Part shown: positions 35,690-46,719 of the stretch, one piece after another
Layout: each line of letters opens with the position of its first letter
Position numbering within the stretch: the stretch's first letter is position 1
Assembly (NCBI GenBank): GCA_963556195.1
Contig: OY744525.1
Span: 28,607,269 to 28,671,268 of the forward strand
Source of the DNA: Sepiola atlantica
Lineage: Eukaryota; Mollusca; Cephalopoda; Sepiida; Sepiolidae
Length of the DNA stretch: 64,000 bases
Reading direction: 5' to 3'
Translations under genes and position numbers: made by a program
Notes under the pieces: generated by a model
Seen by the model: only the letters and a program-made list of their open reading frames with translations
Database searches by the model: none
Told to the model about the DNA's origin: nothing

Positions 35690-36300
35690 TTTAAAACATA
35701 GTTTAACTCAAGCAAGGTAAGTTGCCACTATAGACGTGAAGGGCTACTGAAAATTAGTGTAAAGGTTCATGGAGTCACCCTAAATTGGCAGTTTTACAGT
35801 GAGACGCTTGTTCACATTAGTTTTAAATTTGGGCATGTCGGTACAGGCGGGTAAACGGGGAGCAGGAAGCGAGTTCTAAAGGCTGGCAGCTCAAGGAAAG
35901 AAGTTATTAGAGTAGAAGGCTCCCCAGCATCTGGGGACCTCCAAATTGAATGGATAGGATCGAGCTGATTGTCGCGTTGGTCGAGTGTATTTAAGTCGAT
36001 GGGGCACTAGAGTAGCAAGTTTATCAGAGCACATCCAATTGAAGTACTTGTAACGCAAGCACTAGGATGCAGAATTGCGGCAATAGGGCTGGAGCTTGGT
36101 GCATAGTTAGGGACCTATTCGATTAGCGACACTCCTTTAGGTCTTGTCTTAGAGGGAGAGACTAGTAGATGATGCGCCAACCCGAATGTGACAACAATAC
36201 TCCATGCAGGGGCTGATAGTAGCTTTGTAGGATACTGTCATGTGTAAGAGGGTTTCTAGCACGGAAGAGGGAGACTGCCTTCTTTGCATTTATATAGGTA
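35690..36300 (-). pseudogene. Jockey-like RT C-terminal third, opposite strand
   Basis: Minus-strand frames give ILQSYYQPLHGVLLSHSGW, then stretches with the spacing of the RT tail. The same landmarks as the neighbouring copy (CATGGAGTATTGTTGTCACA, then a CGACTTAAATACAC / CATTCAATTTGGAGGT-type tail) are visible. Heavily broken. It lies head-to-head or tail-to-tail with the copy at 35050-35640, making an inverted pair. Confidence 0.6.
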
Positions 36301-36619
36301 TATAAGTAACGTTTGTTGATTTTGGCAAATTCATATTATCTTATTGAAACAAGTTTACGTACAGCCATTTATGACATAACCAGCCATCTCCGAACGCCAC
36401 TTGATGTCATGTAAACACGGTGAATCGTAATCTGTCGTCCGATTTATGTATTCGCTTATATTACGTCTGAATCCAGCTTGATGCCTGTTGTAAACAATGT
36501 GAGGCCCTTTTCACACCGTGAACAGTGATGCCTATTTTTAGGAAGTATTAAATGACCGAGTCTCTTGAAAACTCACAATATCTGGCCTAGATATGCATCG
36601 CATTTAATGCGACAAAAAT

Positions 36620-37310
36620 GGCTGAATTAAGGTAGCACAAAATTTGGTGGAACCCACTTCATGGAAATACCTGTAAAACAACTGCACATATGCAATATTG
36701 CGGCGTGGGACAGGGGCTAAATCTTTATAGACAGCACGTGAGTTATTAGGTTATAGACATTTTTTGCACCCTGCCCAAACGGGAGAGAATAGTGGTTAAT
36801 GATCCAACCCAGATGTGGAAATAATACTCCATGCATGTACTATTTGTCGCTTGATATAGATACTGGCATGCGTGATAATTCTTTATTTGCAGCAGATTTG
36901 ACAGTATCTTCTATGTATGTATTCTAATCCATGTTGCCTGTCAATGTTTAGCCGTTGAATTTTAACGTTGGACTCTTGGGAAGGGTTCTATCATCCATGA
37001 CAATCGGTAGTTAAATATCATTTTATAATTGTTCAAAGTTAAGAAGCTGAGCATTGAATGTAAACATCCATTTTTGACCCCATTCTACCATAGACTTGAG
37101 GTCATTTTCAAAGGATTCACTCATCGCCTTGGATATGTGTGTCGATTTGCCGCATGTCGAGAATAAAGCGTGTTTTTAGCAAACATACTTATCTCAAACG
37201 CGATTACACCAGGAAGATCGTTTATGAAGATCAGAAATAATTATGGTCTAAATATCGACCCCTGTGGCACAGGCGCATTAATGTCATATTCTTTTGATCT
37301 ACAACCACCC
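36620..37310 (-). pseudogene. Jockey-like RT core
   Basis: The minus strand carries APVPQGSIFRP.LFLIFINDLP, then FAKNTLYSRHAA where active enzymes have FADDTTLYS, and further down ATNSTCMEYYFHIWVGSL and LSRLGRVQKM. These are RT motif B, the catalytic motif (Asp pair replaced by KN) and the thumb. Stops and shifts break it throughout. The plus-strand frame at 37170-37364 is a shadow. Confidence 0.75.
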
Positions 37311-37319
37311 ACTGAGCAC

Positions 37320-37740
37320 GACCTGGTTATTTCCCTTACCATTGGTTACACTATAATAAAATGAATTATGCCTCGAAAAAGGCCGGATAATAATGTACAT
37401 AAACAATGCAAATAATGATAACTCTCATACCGAAAACGAAATTGATTTTGTTATTTAAATATATTTTTAAATTGCTGAATTCACATCTTATTATAACCGT
37501 TTATAACAACATTGATGCCGTCCTATGGCTTTGTGCTGGAGCCCTTCAGTCTAGGGTGACAATGATTTTTAATTGCAACATACATGTTTACATGTTTAAA
37601 ATAGTATCAAGTTCCGGGTAGTAGTGAAACCAGTCGAAGTTCGCATTTGCAATATTCTGGTAACCTAAGGACTGTCCTGAACCATAAGACCATTTGCCAA
37701 AATGAGGGGCAACTATGAATTATAGTTAAAAGGAGAAACA
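37320..37740. other. No recognisable gene
   Basis: Frame 37406-37621 has no domain. Confidence 0.4.
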
Positions 37741-37746
37741 TCGAAA

Positions 37747-37760
37747 CATATATATATATA

Positions 37761-37841
<81 letters not shown>
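37747..37841. repeat. (TA)n block
   Basis: TA tracts with TGATATATA and TGTATA interruptions. Confidence 0.95.
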
Positions 37842-38479
37842 GAACAAATAACTTTTACCAAACGCAAACAAATATAATTTTCTACCAACCTGCATAGTTT
37901 TTAAGATCTAAAACCTTTGTTAAGTTTCTCTTATTTCAAAATAAGTTGCAGTATATCGAAGCAAATGGGCCATGTTTTAAACTAATTCTTTAAGGCATAC
38001 GAGGATCTAAAAAAAAAACAGAAATAAAAAATTACATGATGTTTTACAAATTAAAAACTATAGAGGTCGGTTCAAAATTACATTTTTGGGGTGTTTGGTA
38101 AAAGTTATTTGTTGTATATATATCTTTTCTAAATTCTCAGCCGTTAACTATACTGCATGATTGCCAAATAAGGTATGGTCCGGCCTGGTCCTAGGAGAGA
38201 GTTTAGTTGCCTGCTGACTTATGCGCCCCTCTGCGGAATGCCGACCACTCTGTTCTCGGGTGATTTTGTACCCATCCAGAGTTATTCCCTCGGCGGAGCT
38301 GGTATTCTCTCGCCTTAAATGATCTGATGTAAAACCTAGCTGCGAATAATGTTTTTTTTTCTCGTCATGGGAAGAAAGGGAGGTTTACTTGCCGGAAACC
38401 ATCTAAATACTATAACAGAAGAGAAAAAAGTAACAAACGGATAAATGACCTCTCATTTCATTGATTCAAATACTATTAT

Positions 38480-38905
38480 TATATAAGTAATGTTATTACT
38501 GAGTAGAAGCCCATAACGTGACGTAAGTAGGTGTGGTGGTAGCAGACACTATTATATTTGTACTATTTGAATTATTCGCACTACTGTTCTCATATTTGAT
38601 GTTATTCTCATAACGTTTCGGTCGATGTAAACCGCCAAAATTATTCAGTTGCGTCTCATCGAACTCAGAAATTTGTATGTCGAGAATCTGCACGAAATTT
38701 TGAACGCAATGGTTTATTCTATTCACAGGGTAGCTTGCTCATATTCCGTCAGCCATTACCGAGCAGAAGTCTAATGCAATTCGTAATTGTATTCTTAGTA
38801 TCGCTCGGACTGAGGATTGAACCTTCAACCTCCAGAAGGCTGTCACCTAGAATAGATTATTACTTAGCATTTATATCCGCTGCGCCACAGGTTCTTGCTG
38901 ATGTA
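38480..38905 (-). repeat. Dispersed repeat, family shared with 63590-63875
   Basis: Shares ACGTTTCGGTCGATGTAA, the CGTCAGCCATTA/TGTCAGCCATTA block, a (G)AGGATTGAACCTTCAA box B-like string (pol III-like) and ACCTAGAATAG-type tail with the copy at the right end of the window. On the minus strand the box B-like GGTTCAATCCTC precedes the (CGACC)GAAACGTTATGAG 3' core. No open frame of note. Confidence 0.6.
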
Positions 38906-38949
38906 ACCAGAGCAAGCTTCTTCTTGTTTGCGTGTCTTTGAAGTATGTG

Positions 38950-39985
38950 GTAATACGACAGGTTTTAACTTGTTTACGCAGGCTTTTTCGTTATTGTAGT
39001 AACCTCAAGACCAATATTTTCAGCCTTTATAAATAGTTAGGTCGGTTTTGTTGTCTCCATCCAGCCATAGAAACTTCTAACCGCCCTATTCAGACCCGCC
39101 TATCCCCGTAAATTAAATAAAAGAGTTCGACGAAACGCATCAGAAAGAATGTCAGTAGAAGGTCAGAGGTTGCGTCGACCGAAACGTATTGAGAGTATCA
39201 TCCAAGATGAGAACAGTAGTCCGAATAATCACAAATGATACAAATTATCAAGGCACATCTAAAAAACGAAATCCGAAACACTCTATTATGCATTGATAGG
39301 TTTGCAACGTTTCATGAATTTGAAACAAAATCAAGTAATAGCCGGTTTTATGTCAGTGTCTCTCCCATAGAAAGAAAGCTTTTATGTGTCCTTTATAAAA
39401 ACAAGTTACTCAATCAAAATAACGTTTAAATAAGACAAAGATAACACAGATTTCAAAACACTTAATTCTTTTTGTTTAGAAAAACACTAAAATGACAAAT
39501 TAGCAATTTTAATGAGAGTACAACGAAAGAAAGATAATTAGAAAAACAGCGGAAATTCGTGATACTTTACGCCATTTTCCAAACCCTCTTAGTTTTAGTA
39601 AATTTGAACTTTGAACTTTTAACCCACTCTCTTCAGAAATATCTATATTTATATAAAATTGTATTTTTGTGTGCATATGTTTTTATATTTGTATTTACAA
39701 GATTAATTTCTAAATTAATTGACCGATCATTACGAATTGGGAACCCAGCTGCTAGGAGATAGCGTGAGTAATGTGGGCTATATTTAGTTTAATTTTGTTT
39801 CATTTAAAATGGGAAAAGGGCGGAGGATCTTCGAGAAAGTTAAGCTTCTTGAAAAATTTTAACAATACGACTTCGAAATTAATTAATAAATATTCCCATA
39901 ATTTCAGTTTCTTTGGGGTATTTTTAAGGGTTTCATGAGAGACACAGCATCCTATTTGAAAATTTAAAAACTAAGATTTGCATTA
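38950..39985. other. No recognisable gene
   Basis: Contains GGTC...GTCGACCGAAACGTAT at about 39160-39195, the same 3' core string as the repeat above. Otherwise unique. Confidence 0.4.
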
Positions 39986-39995
39986 AATTTTATCC

Positions 39996-40115
39996 ATACC
40001 CATTAATTTGATTCACACCCATTAATTTGATTAATACCTATTAATTTGATTAATACCTATTAATTTGATTCATACCCATTAATTTGATTCATACCCATTA
40101 ATTTGATTCATACCA
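39996..40115. repeat. 19-20 bp tandem repeat, about 6 copies
   Basis: Unit CATACCCATTAATTTGATT with A/C variants (TACCTATTAATTTGATTAA). Confidence 0.95.
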
Positions 40116-40375
40116 ATAAGTAAGATCCCATGATTTTTTTCTTAAAGCCCTTTAATCTTAAATCTTAAATGTGCGACATTTTCTAGAATAAAAGTTATTT
40201 AATGGATTTAGATACACATTGTAACAATGGTTCAAAACATCAGATTTAGCAGAATTATATCTTAATTTCACTATGGGTTAAGACGCATAAAATTGCCGCA
40301 AAACAGTCATGTTCGGGGAATTAATTTTACCTGTCCTCGGAAGGGTATTATTGTATCACACATTCACCCCCACCA

Positions 40376-40384
40376 CCCCCCCCC

Positions 40385-40428
<44 letters not shown>
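40376..40428. repeat. (C)n(CA)n(TA)n microsatellite
   Basis: Poly-C followed by CACACA and TA. Confidence 0.95.
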
Positions 40429-40431
<3 letters not shown>

Positions 40432-41015
40432 GTAGTTTGCTTGAAGCATTGCTGGGAATAGTAGTAGTATGTTTTAAAAAGGCTGAGGGCAGTGCAAAGT
40501 TCCGGGTAGGTTGTAAGCTGGAGGGGACCAAAATAATACATCGAAATGGGACTTACTATTTATTTTTTCTTAAAATCTTACATAACAGCAAGTGTGGTGT
40601 TAGCTGTTGTGTGTTGTCCAGATGATTTTTAAAATTCATTTATTTAATATTTCGAGGAAAATGAAACTTCCCTTTGTGAAAAATAATAAACACCAAAGTA
40701 AAACTCCGTATGTGCAGAGAATCTACCAAAATTGGAAGTGCTTGTGGAACAATTGGTTCAGTTCACGCTCGGATAGACAATGCAGAGCTAATTGCCTTCA
40801 ATCGGATGTATATGTGAACGAGTGACCTCAGCAAGAAAAAAATACTTTCATGAGACAAAAGTATGTCAAAAGATTCTGTTTTTATATGTGTATGCGTAGC
40901 CGGCGTAAACCATGAGAAATAAAGAACACCAAAGTTTTTCTATATACGTTCTGTTCTTTGTCATTCTTGTTGGATCTTACCGGGTACCCCGAAAGAACGG
41001 GTAATGCAACGCTGA

Positions 41016-41050
41016 CACAATATTTCGCAACGATTTGATTATAAATACAT

Positions 41051-41104
<54 letters not shown>

Positions 41105-41148
41105 CTATGAAACTAAAAGTATACTTTTAGAGAATTGGACTTATAGTG

Positions 41149-41207
<59 letters not shown>

Positions 41208-41236
41208 GCAACAATACGATTACAAATAAATAGTAT
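41016..41236. mobile_element. TA-bounded insertion flanked by about 30-bp direct repeats
   Basis: CGCAACGATTTGATTATAAA is followed by (T)ACATGGTATAT at 41026-41055. It returns as CGCAACAATACGATTACAAA, then TAAATAGTATATG, at 41206-41240. Between them lie (TA)n 41052-41101, AACTAAAAGTATACTTTTAG, GAGAATTGGAC, (AC)n and (TA)n. The ACTAAAAG...CTTTTAG core is shared with 11749 and 20848. The superfamily is unknown. Confidence 0.5.
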
Positions 41237-41243
41237 ATGTCTA

Positions 41244-41660
41244 CTATTTATCTGTATTAGCGCCGTTACGCTAGTTTTGAAAAGTACGGGGTATAGACAT
41301 ATTTTTAAACCATTGTTTCGTTATTGTATTATATCTTTTTAGAAAACCTAACAATGTTTTTTTTTAATAAATAACATTTATTTTCATCTAAGCTCTCGAA
41401 AACTAAAATTTAATTAGTCAAAGCCAAGTGTTGTTTAATTCTCCTTTTCATCGTCCGATGGCAATGGGTAACTTTGTGTCAGATAATCACGTTATGTCTG
41501 TATTAGCGCGGTGTCGCTAGCTTGAATCAGTACGGGTGTTGACATATTTTTAAATGATTTATTCGTAATATCCTTATTATTTAGAAAACCATAACATTGT
41601 TTATCTTTAAAATAAGTACAATTCATTTTAATCTTAGCTTTCAAAAGCTAAAATTCTCCT
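41244..41660. repeat. Direct repeat, unit about 165 bp, spaced about 255 bp
   Basis: CTGTATTAGCGC(C)G...CGCTAG, then ACATATTTTTAAA, TTTAGAAAACC, AACAATGTTT and AAGCT...AAAACTAAAAT occur in the same order in both units (41250-41410 and 41498-41655). Confidence 0.8.
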
Positions 41661-41960
41661 TGTCAGTGCAAATTGGAAGTGACGTCACGTCCGTTATCGG
41701 TTGATTCGGTCTCTTGTTCCTGACCACCAAGAAAGAGGGACGCGCGAAGCGAGGGTCCCTTCAGTAGCAGTTGCCGATGCATAGTGTGGCCCAAAATGGC
41801 CTAGCTGGTGAATCATAAATTCTACTGTTCTCTCCCCCACGGACAAACCACACAACCTGCGTAATCTGTGTTATGTTTAAATAAAGCGTCTTAAAACTAG
41901 ACAAGCGTTATCGTTCAGAACTCGAGACACACAAGACAAAATCTGGGTACCCACAGCGAA
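41495..41960 (+). other. Possible solo LTR
   Basis: Starts TGTCTGTATTAGCG. It contains a CRE-like TGACGTCACG at 41681, a GGGACGCGCGAAGCGAGGGTCCC hairpin region near 41740, AATAAA at about 41879 and a CACA-type end before GCGAAGGTAAG. LTR-like by layout only. No target duplication or internal gag-pol region was seen. Confidence 0.3.
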
Positions 41961-42018
41961 GGTAAGCAGAATACAACAATAAGACTAATAACAGCTGGTG
42001 TTTAATGATAAGTATTCA

Positions 42019-42359
42019 TTAACCACATCAGTCCCATGGTCCAATGTATTGGACACTTGTAAAAATGTTTGTAACTATTAAATTTGGCACAGTACAAGTC
42101 ATAGTGTCTTGTTTATTAGCACGTTTCAAACGCCGGTTGATTCGCAGATGATTCTGAAAAAGAATTAATACGGTTGGCCAACGAAAATAATCGTATTTTC
42201 AGCCGTGGCCGAAGAGGTTAAAACAATCAAATGAAGTATTGGCGTGGTATTAAACAGGTTTCAAATGCGTTACAGTTGACTGCTAGATTATATTGGGGTA
42301 GTTGAATAAAGTTGCTCAATTAAAATAATCGTATTTGAAACCGTGACTGAAGGGGTTAA
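42019..42359. mobile_element. piggyBac-like MITE with duplicated right end
   Basis: Bounded by TTAA on both sides. The left end TTAACCACATCAGTCCC resembles the reverse complement of the right end TTAACCCCTTCAGTCACGG. A second right end (AATAATCGTATTTTCAGCCG, then TGGCCGAAGAGGTTAA) lies inside at about 42186-42221. The last 137 bp therefore look like a tandem duplication of the right part. No transposase is present. Confidence 0.55.
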
Positions 42360-42379
42360 ATAACACCAGATTGTTGATA

Positions 42380-43760
42380 TGCCGTAAAACAGACAAGCGA
42401 AACACAATCTCTAAATGTATATTCATAGCTTATAAGTGTATGACTTCCGGACAGACGGAATGAACATCTATTGAATTGAGATTTGCTAATTTAATAATCT
42501 TGAAGACGACAAGCGACTGACTTTCTCCGAATTAATGAATAATTTTGTCAAGTACAATTTGTCTTGTTGCTAATGTGAATATCATGTAGTGTCAGAATTC
42601 ATTTTAAATCTTTTCTTTTTCAATCATAGGCTACCGATTATAGACTTTAATTTTCAAATGTATAACTTTTATAACTCTACTAGCTGGGAGAATCGGACAT
42701 TACTTAGCGTTGAATCACAAAACCTATGCTCCACTGCTACCATCCTATAAAACAATATTACTTTTAATATTTTAGTTTTTACATTTTAAATTCAATTCTT
42801 TGAGTAGGACCAAAGAATGTACTCAACATTTATTGGGTGGAAGGAAGGAAGCGCAGTGAGATTTATTGAATTTATTTTCGACTACCTACTAATTACAATC
42901 TAATACATTTAGTTACTACTATTGAACAGTCGGTTTCTAATACATGTTAAGAAATACTGGAACATCAATCATCAAAATACAAAACCTAATAATAGGAAAC
43001 TTCTCCCAAGTTTCATAAAACATGTTTAGCAAACTTGTCAATTTTAGTGCGGAAAACCTCTCTTGAGACATGTTTTACCTCAATGAATTATTAACTATTT
43101 TGAGTTTCGAAAAATAACTCTTACGCAAGCAAATATTTACAAGTAAACTAAACATCGCCACAACGTTGATTCCATATTAAGTGACTGTAACGTAATTGTT
43201 TCAACGTATGCCCCTTGGAAAATCTTGTTTAGAAAGAAAAATCATGAAAAAGAGATAAACCACTGTCAAGATAACATGATAGCGTTCATAAACTTCTCAA
43301 AATGTTCTTAAACAATCCTTAAGTGAACTGCAAAATTTACACTTGGATTATTCAATTACAGTTCTGATTTTAGAACAACTTTATTTACTTTTTAAACATA
43401 CAAGGGTTAGAAAATTCAACATACAAACAAGCACAAGTTACTTAAATTGTTGCCAAACGTTGTTCATATGAATATTGATAACTCTAACCCTAACCATTCT
43501 GTAGACTAATTTATATATGATGTGCTTAAAACAATACATATATGTAAAAGAACATGTACCTCTACAGAAAATTATTGATTAGTATTATACATGTCTGTAT
43601 TAATGAACCAATCAGACTAGATCTCGTGTGTTATACGGCTATACGTTAAGTCACATTGAGTTATACCTTACTAATTAATTAATATAATGATTCTGGTAAT
43701 AAATTGACATTATTTTTAAATCTTTTCCTCTAAGGCGTTTTGTATAACCAGAAACTCCGT
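42380..43760. other. No recognisable gene
   Basis: AT-rich unique-looking sequence. Includes a short telomere-like CTAACCCTAACC at 43483. Confidence 0.4.
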
Positions 43761-43789
43761 TTTTCTTTCAGAAGAAAAATAACCAAGAG

Positions 43790-45900
43790 TAAATAACGTA
43801 TGAAATTTGATATGACTCTTATCTTTAGTACAGCAGTAAATAACGTATGAAGCTTGATATAACTCTTTTTTAGTACAACAGTAAATCACGTATAGATCTT
43901 AATATAACCACTTTCTTTAGTACAACAGTAAATAACGTATGACACTCGATATAACTCTGATCTTTTGTACAATAGTAAATTACGTATGAAGCTTGATATA
44001 ACCATTTTTTAGTACAACAGTAAATAACGTATGAAGCTTGATATAACCTTTTTTGTAGCACAACAGTAAATTACGTATGAAGCTTGATATAACCCTTTTC
44101 TCTTAGTACAGAACGAAATAACGTATGAAGCCTGATATTACCTTTTTTCTTTTGTACAACAGTAAATAACGTATGAAGCTTGATATAACTCTTTTACTTA
44201 GTACAAACGTACACAACGTATGAAGCTTGATACAACACTTTTCTTTAGTACAACAGTAAACAACGTATGAAGCTTGATACAACACGTTTCTTTAGTACAA
44301 CAGTAAACAACGTATGAAGCTAAGTACAACCATTTTATTTAGTACACATCAAACAACGTATGACGCTTGATATAACCATTTTAGATAGTACAACAGTCAA
44401 AAATGTATAAAGCTTGATATAGCCCTTTTGTTTAGTACTACATTAAATTACGTATAAAGCTTGATATAACATTTTCGTTTGTACAACAGTAAATAACGTA
44501 TTACGCTTGATATAACCCATTTCGTTCGTACAGCAGATAATAACGTATGAAGCTTGATATTACCCTTTTCTATAGTACAGCAGTAAATAACGTATGAAGC
44601 TTCATATAACCCTGTTCTTTAAAACTTTCTTCTGTAGAACAACAGTAAATAACATAAAGCTTGATATACACCTTTTCTGTAGTAATACAGTAAACACCTT
44701 ATTAAGCTTCATGTTACGCTTTTCTATAGTAAAACAGTAATTTATGTATGAAGCTTGATATAACCCTTTACTTTTGTAAAACAGTAAATTACGCTTATAA
44801 CTTTATATAAACGTTTTTAGTACAACAGTATACAACGTATGAAGCTTGATATAAACCTTTTCTTTAGTACAACAGTAAACAACGTTTGAACCTGTATACA
44901 ACCCTTTTCTTTAGTACAAGAGTAAATAACGTATGAAGCTTGATATAACCCTTTTTTAGTACAACAGTAAATCACGTATAGATCTTAATATAACCACTTT
45001 CTTTAGTACAACAGTAAATAACGTATGACGCTCGATATAACTCTGATCTTTTGTACAATAGTAAATTACGTATGAAGCTTGATATAACCATTTATTAGTA
45101 CAACAGTAAATAACGTATGAAGCTTGATATAACCCTTTTCTGTAGCACAACAGTAAATTACGTATGAAGCCTGATATAACCATTTATTAGTACACAGTAA
45201 ATAACGTATGAAGCTTGATATAACCCTTTTCTGTAGCACAACAGTAAATTACGTATGAAGCCTGATATAACCCTTTTCTGTAGCACAACAGTAAATTACG
45301 TATGAAGCTTGATATAACCCTTTTCTGTAGCACAACAGTAAATTACGTATGAAGCTTGATATAACCTTTTTCTTTTGTACAACAGTAAATAACGTATGAA
45401 GCTTATCATTACACTTGTTTTAGTAAAACAGTAAATAACGTAATAAGCTGAATATAACCCTTATCCTTAGATCAACCGTAAACCACGTATGAATCTTGAT
45501 ATAACCCTTTTTATTAAATGCAACAGTAAATAACGAATAAATTTTGATATAACTCTTTTTAGTACGACAGTAAATAATGTATGAAGCTTAATATAACGCT
45601 TTTCTTTAGTAGAACAGTAAATAACGTATGAAGCTTGATATAAACTTTATCTTTAGTACAACGATAAATAACATATGAAGCTTGATATAATCTTTTTTTG
45701 TACAACAGTAACTAACGTATGAAGCTTGATATAACGCTTTTCCTTAGTATAACAGTAAATAACATATGAGGCTTGATATAACGCTTTTCCTTAGTATAAC
45801 AGTAAGTAACATATGAAGCTTGATATAACGCTTTTCCTTAGTATAACAGTAAGTAACATATGAAGCTTGATAAAACCTTTCCTTTAATACAACAGTTAAG
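43790..45900. repeat. 47-bp satellite array, about 45 copies
   Basis: Unit GTACAACAGTAAATAACGTA, then TGAAGCTTGATATAACCC, then TTTTCTTTA. Copies vary by single bases and small indels. A block of about 200 bp (four to five units with the distinctive variants AATCACGTATAGATCTTA and TAACTCTGATCTTTTG) occurs twice, near 43872 and 44957, offset by about 1085 bp. That points to unequal exchange. Minus-strand LYQASYV-type frames are artefacts. Confidence 0.97.
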
Positions 45901-45909
45901 CTTATTCAG

Positions 45910-46200
45910 TTTTTAGTTCGGGATAAACGCACAAGAAAAAAAAAGAAAACATAATTAATGATAACACTGTACGTTCCTAAAATAGTTTATGTGGATTTCT
46001 TATGGTCATCCCACCTGGTTTCATTTTAAACGTCTCTTTACTTGTAATTAATTCGTTAGCAATGTATTCTACAATAAATAAGATCAATGGGTTATAGTTT
46101 AACTTTTCAGAATTTAATTAAGACGTATATCATTTTATTACTGATTAAGTTTCGGATACTTACATATCAAACACAAATGTAAGTTAATGTTTCGGAAAAT
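45910..46200. other. Nothing recognised
   Basis: AT-rich spacer. Confidence 0.4.
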
Positions 46201-46214
46201 GGACGCACTATATA

Positions 46215-46707
46215 ATGAAGCATTCTTTGTTTAAAAGCTGCTATTACAATAGTAATATCTCATCGATCATTGAACCGGTTGGCCTTTACAGAGGTTATGA
46301 CAAACGACCTGATGGCCTGACGGTGCTTTCCTTTACACACGGTAAGTCATATGATATTGGATGCGACTTGTGTCAACACTTTTGCGCCCTCGTCAGTGAT
46401 AGAATCGGCAACAAACACTGGACACGCAGCAGCGTCAGCAGAGAGCCGCAAGCGGTCAAAATATGCCAATATTCTGTACAGATTTTTATTTCAACAGATC
46501 GTTGTGGAGACGAGTGGAGTGATTGGCTCTACTACGCGCGACTTCCTCGGTAACCTTGGTCTATTAATGACCCGCAACACCGGAGATAATTGCGAATTGT
46601 CTTGGCTTTACGAGCACCCTTCTTACGCTATTATTCGTGGAAACGCCTTAAGTTCGCTCTCAGCCTGCCAAGCCAGCCGGACATTCGTAGAAAACTATGG
46701 ACTGTAA
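46215..46707 (+). pseudogene. Retroelement-associated C-terminal domain (RPDG/DATC type)
   Basis: Two overlapping frames (46215-46553 and 46351-46707) join through a one-base shift near 46350. Together they read GYDKRPDGLTVLSFTHGKSY, then DATCVNTFAPSSVIESATNT, AAASAESRKRSKYANIL, QQIVVETSGVIG and AIIRGNALSSLSACQ. I recall this RPDG...GK...WDATCVDTFA...ET.G pattern as a common C-terminal segment near reverse transcriptases in invertebrate genomes. The RPD plus later acidic residues could be a PD-(D/E)XK-like nuclease, but that is inference. No RT lies directly upstream. Confidence 0.5.
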
Positions 46708-46719
46708 TGCAATTTAATA

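Noticed and set aside
35269..35715. A 148-codon minus-strand frame
   Set aside because: The plus strand of the same DNA encodes a recognisable Jockey-type RT tail, so this is its antisense shadow.
37170..37364. Plus-strand frame containing DPCGTGALMSYSFDL
   Set aside because: Antisense shadow of the minus-strand RT motif PVPQGSIFRP.
43870..45183. Repeating LYQASYVIYCCTK proteins on the minus strand
   Set aside because: The frame is maintained only by the 47-bp satellite over short runs and breaks repeatedly.
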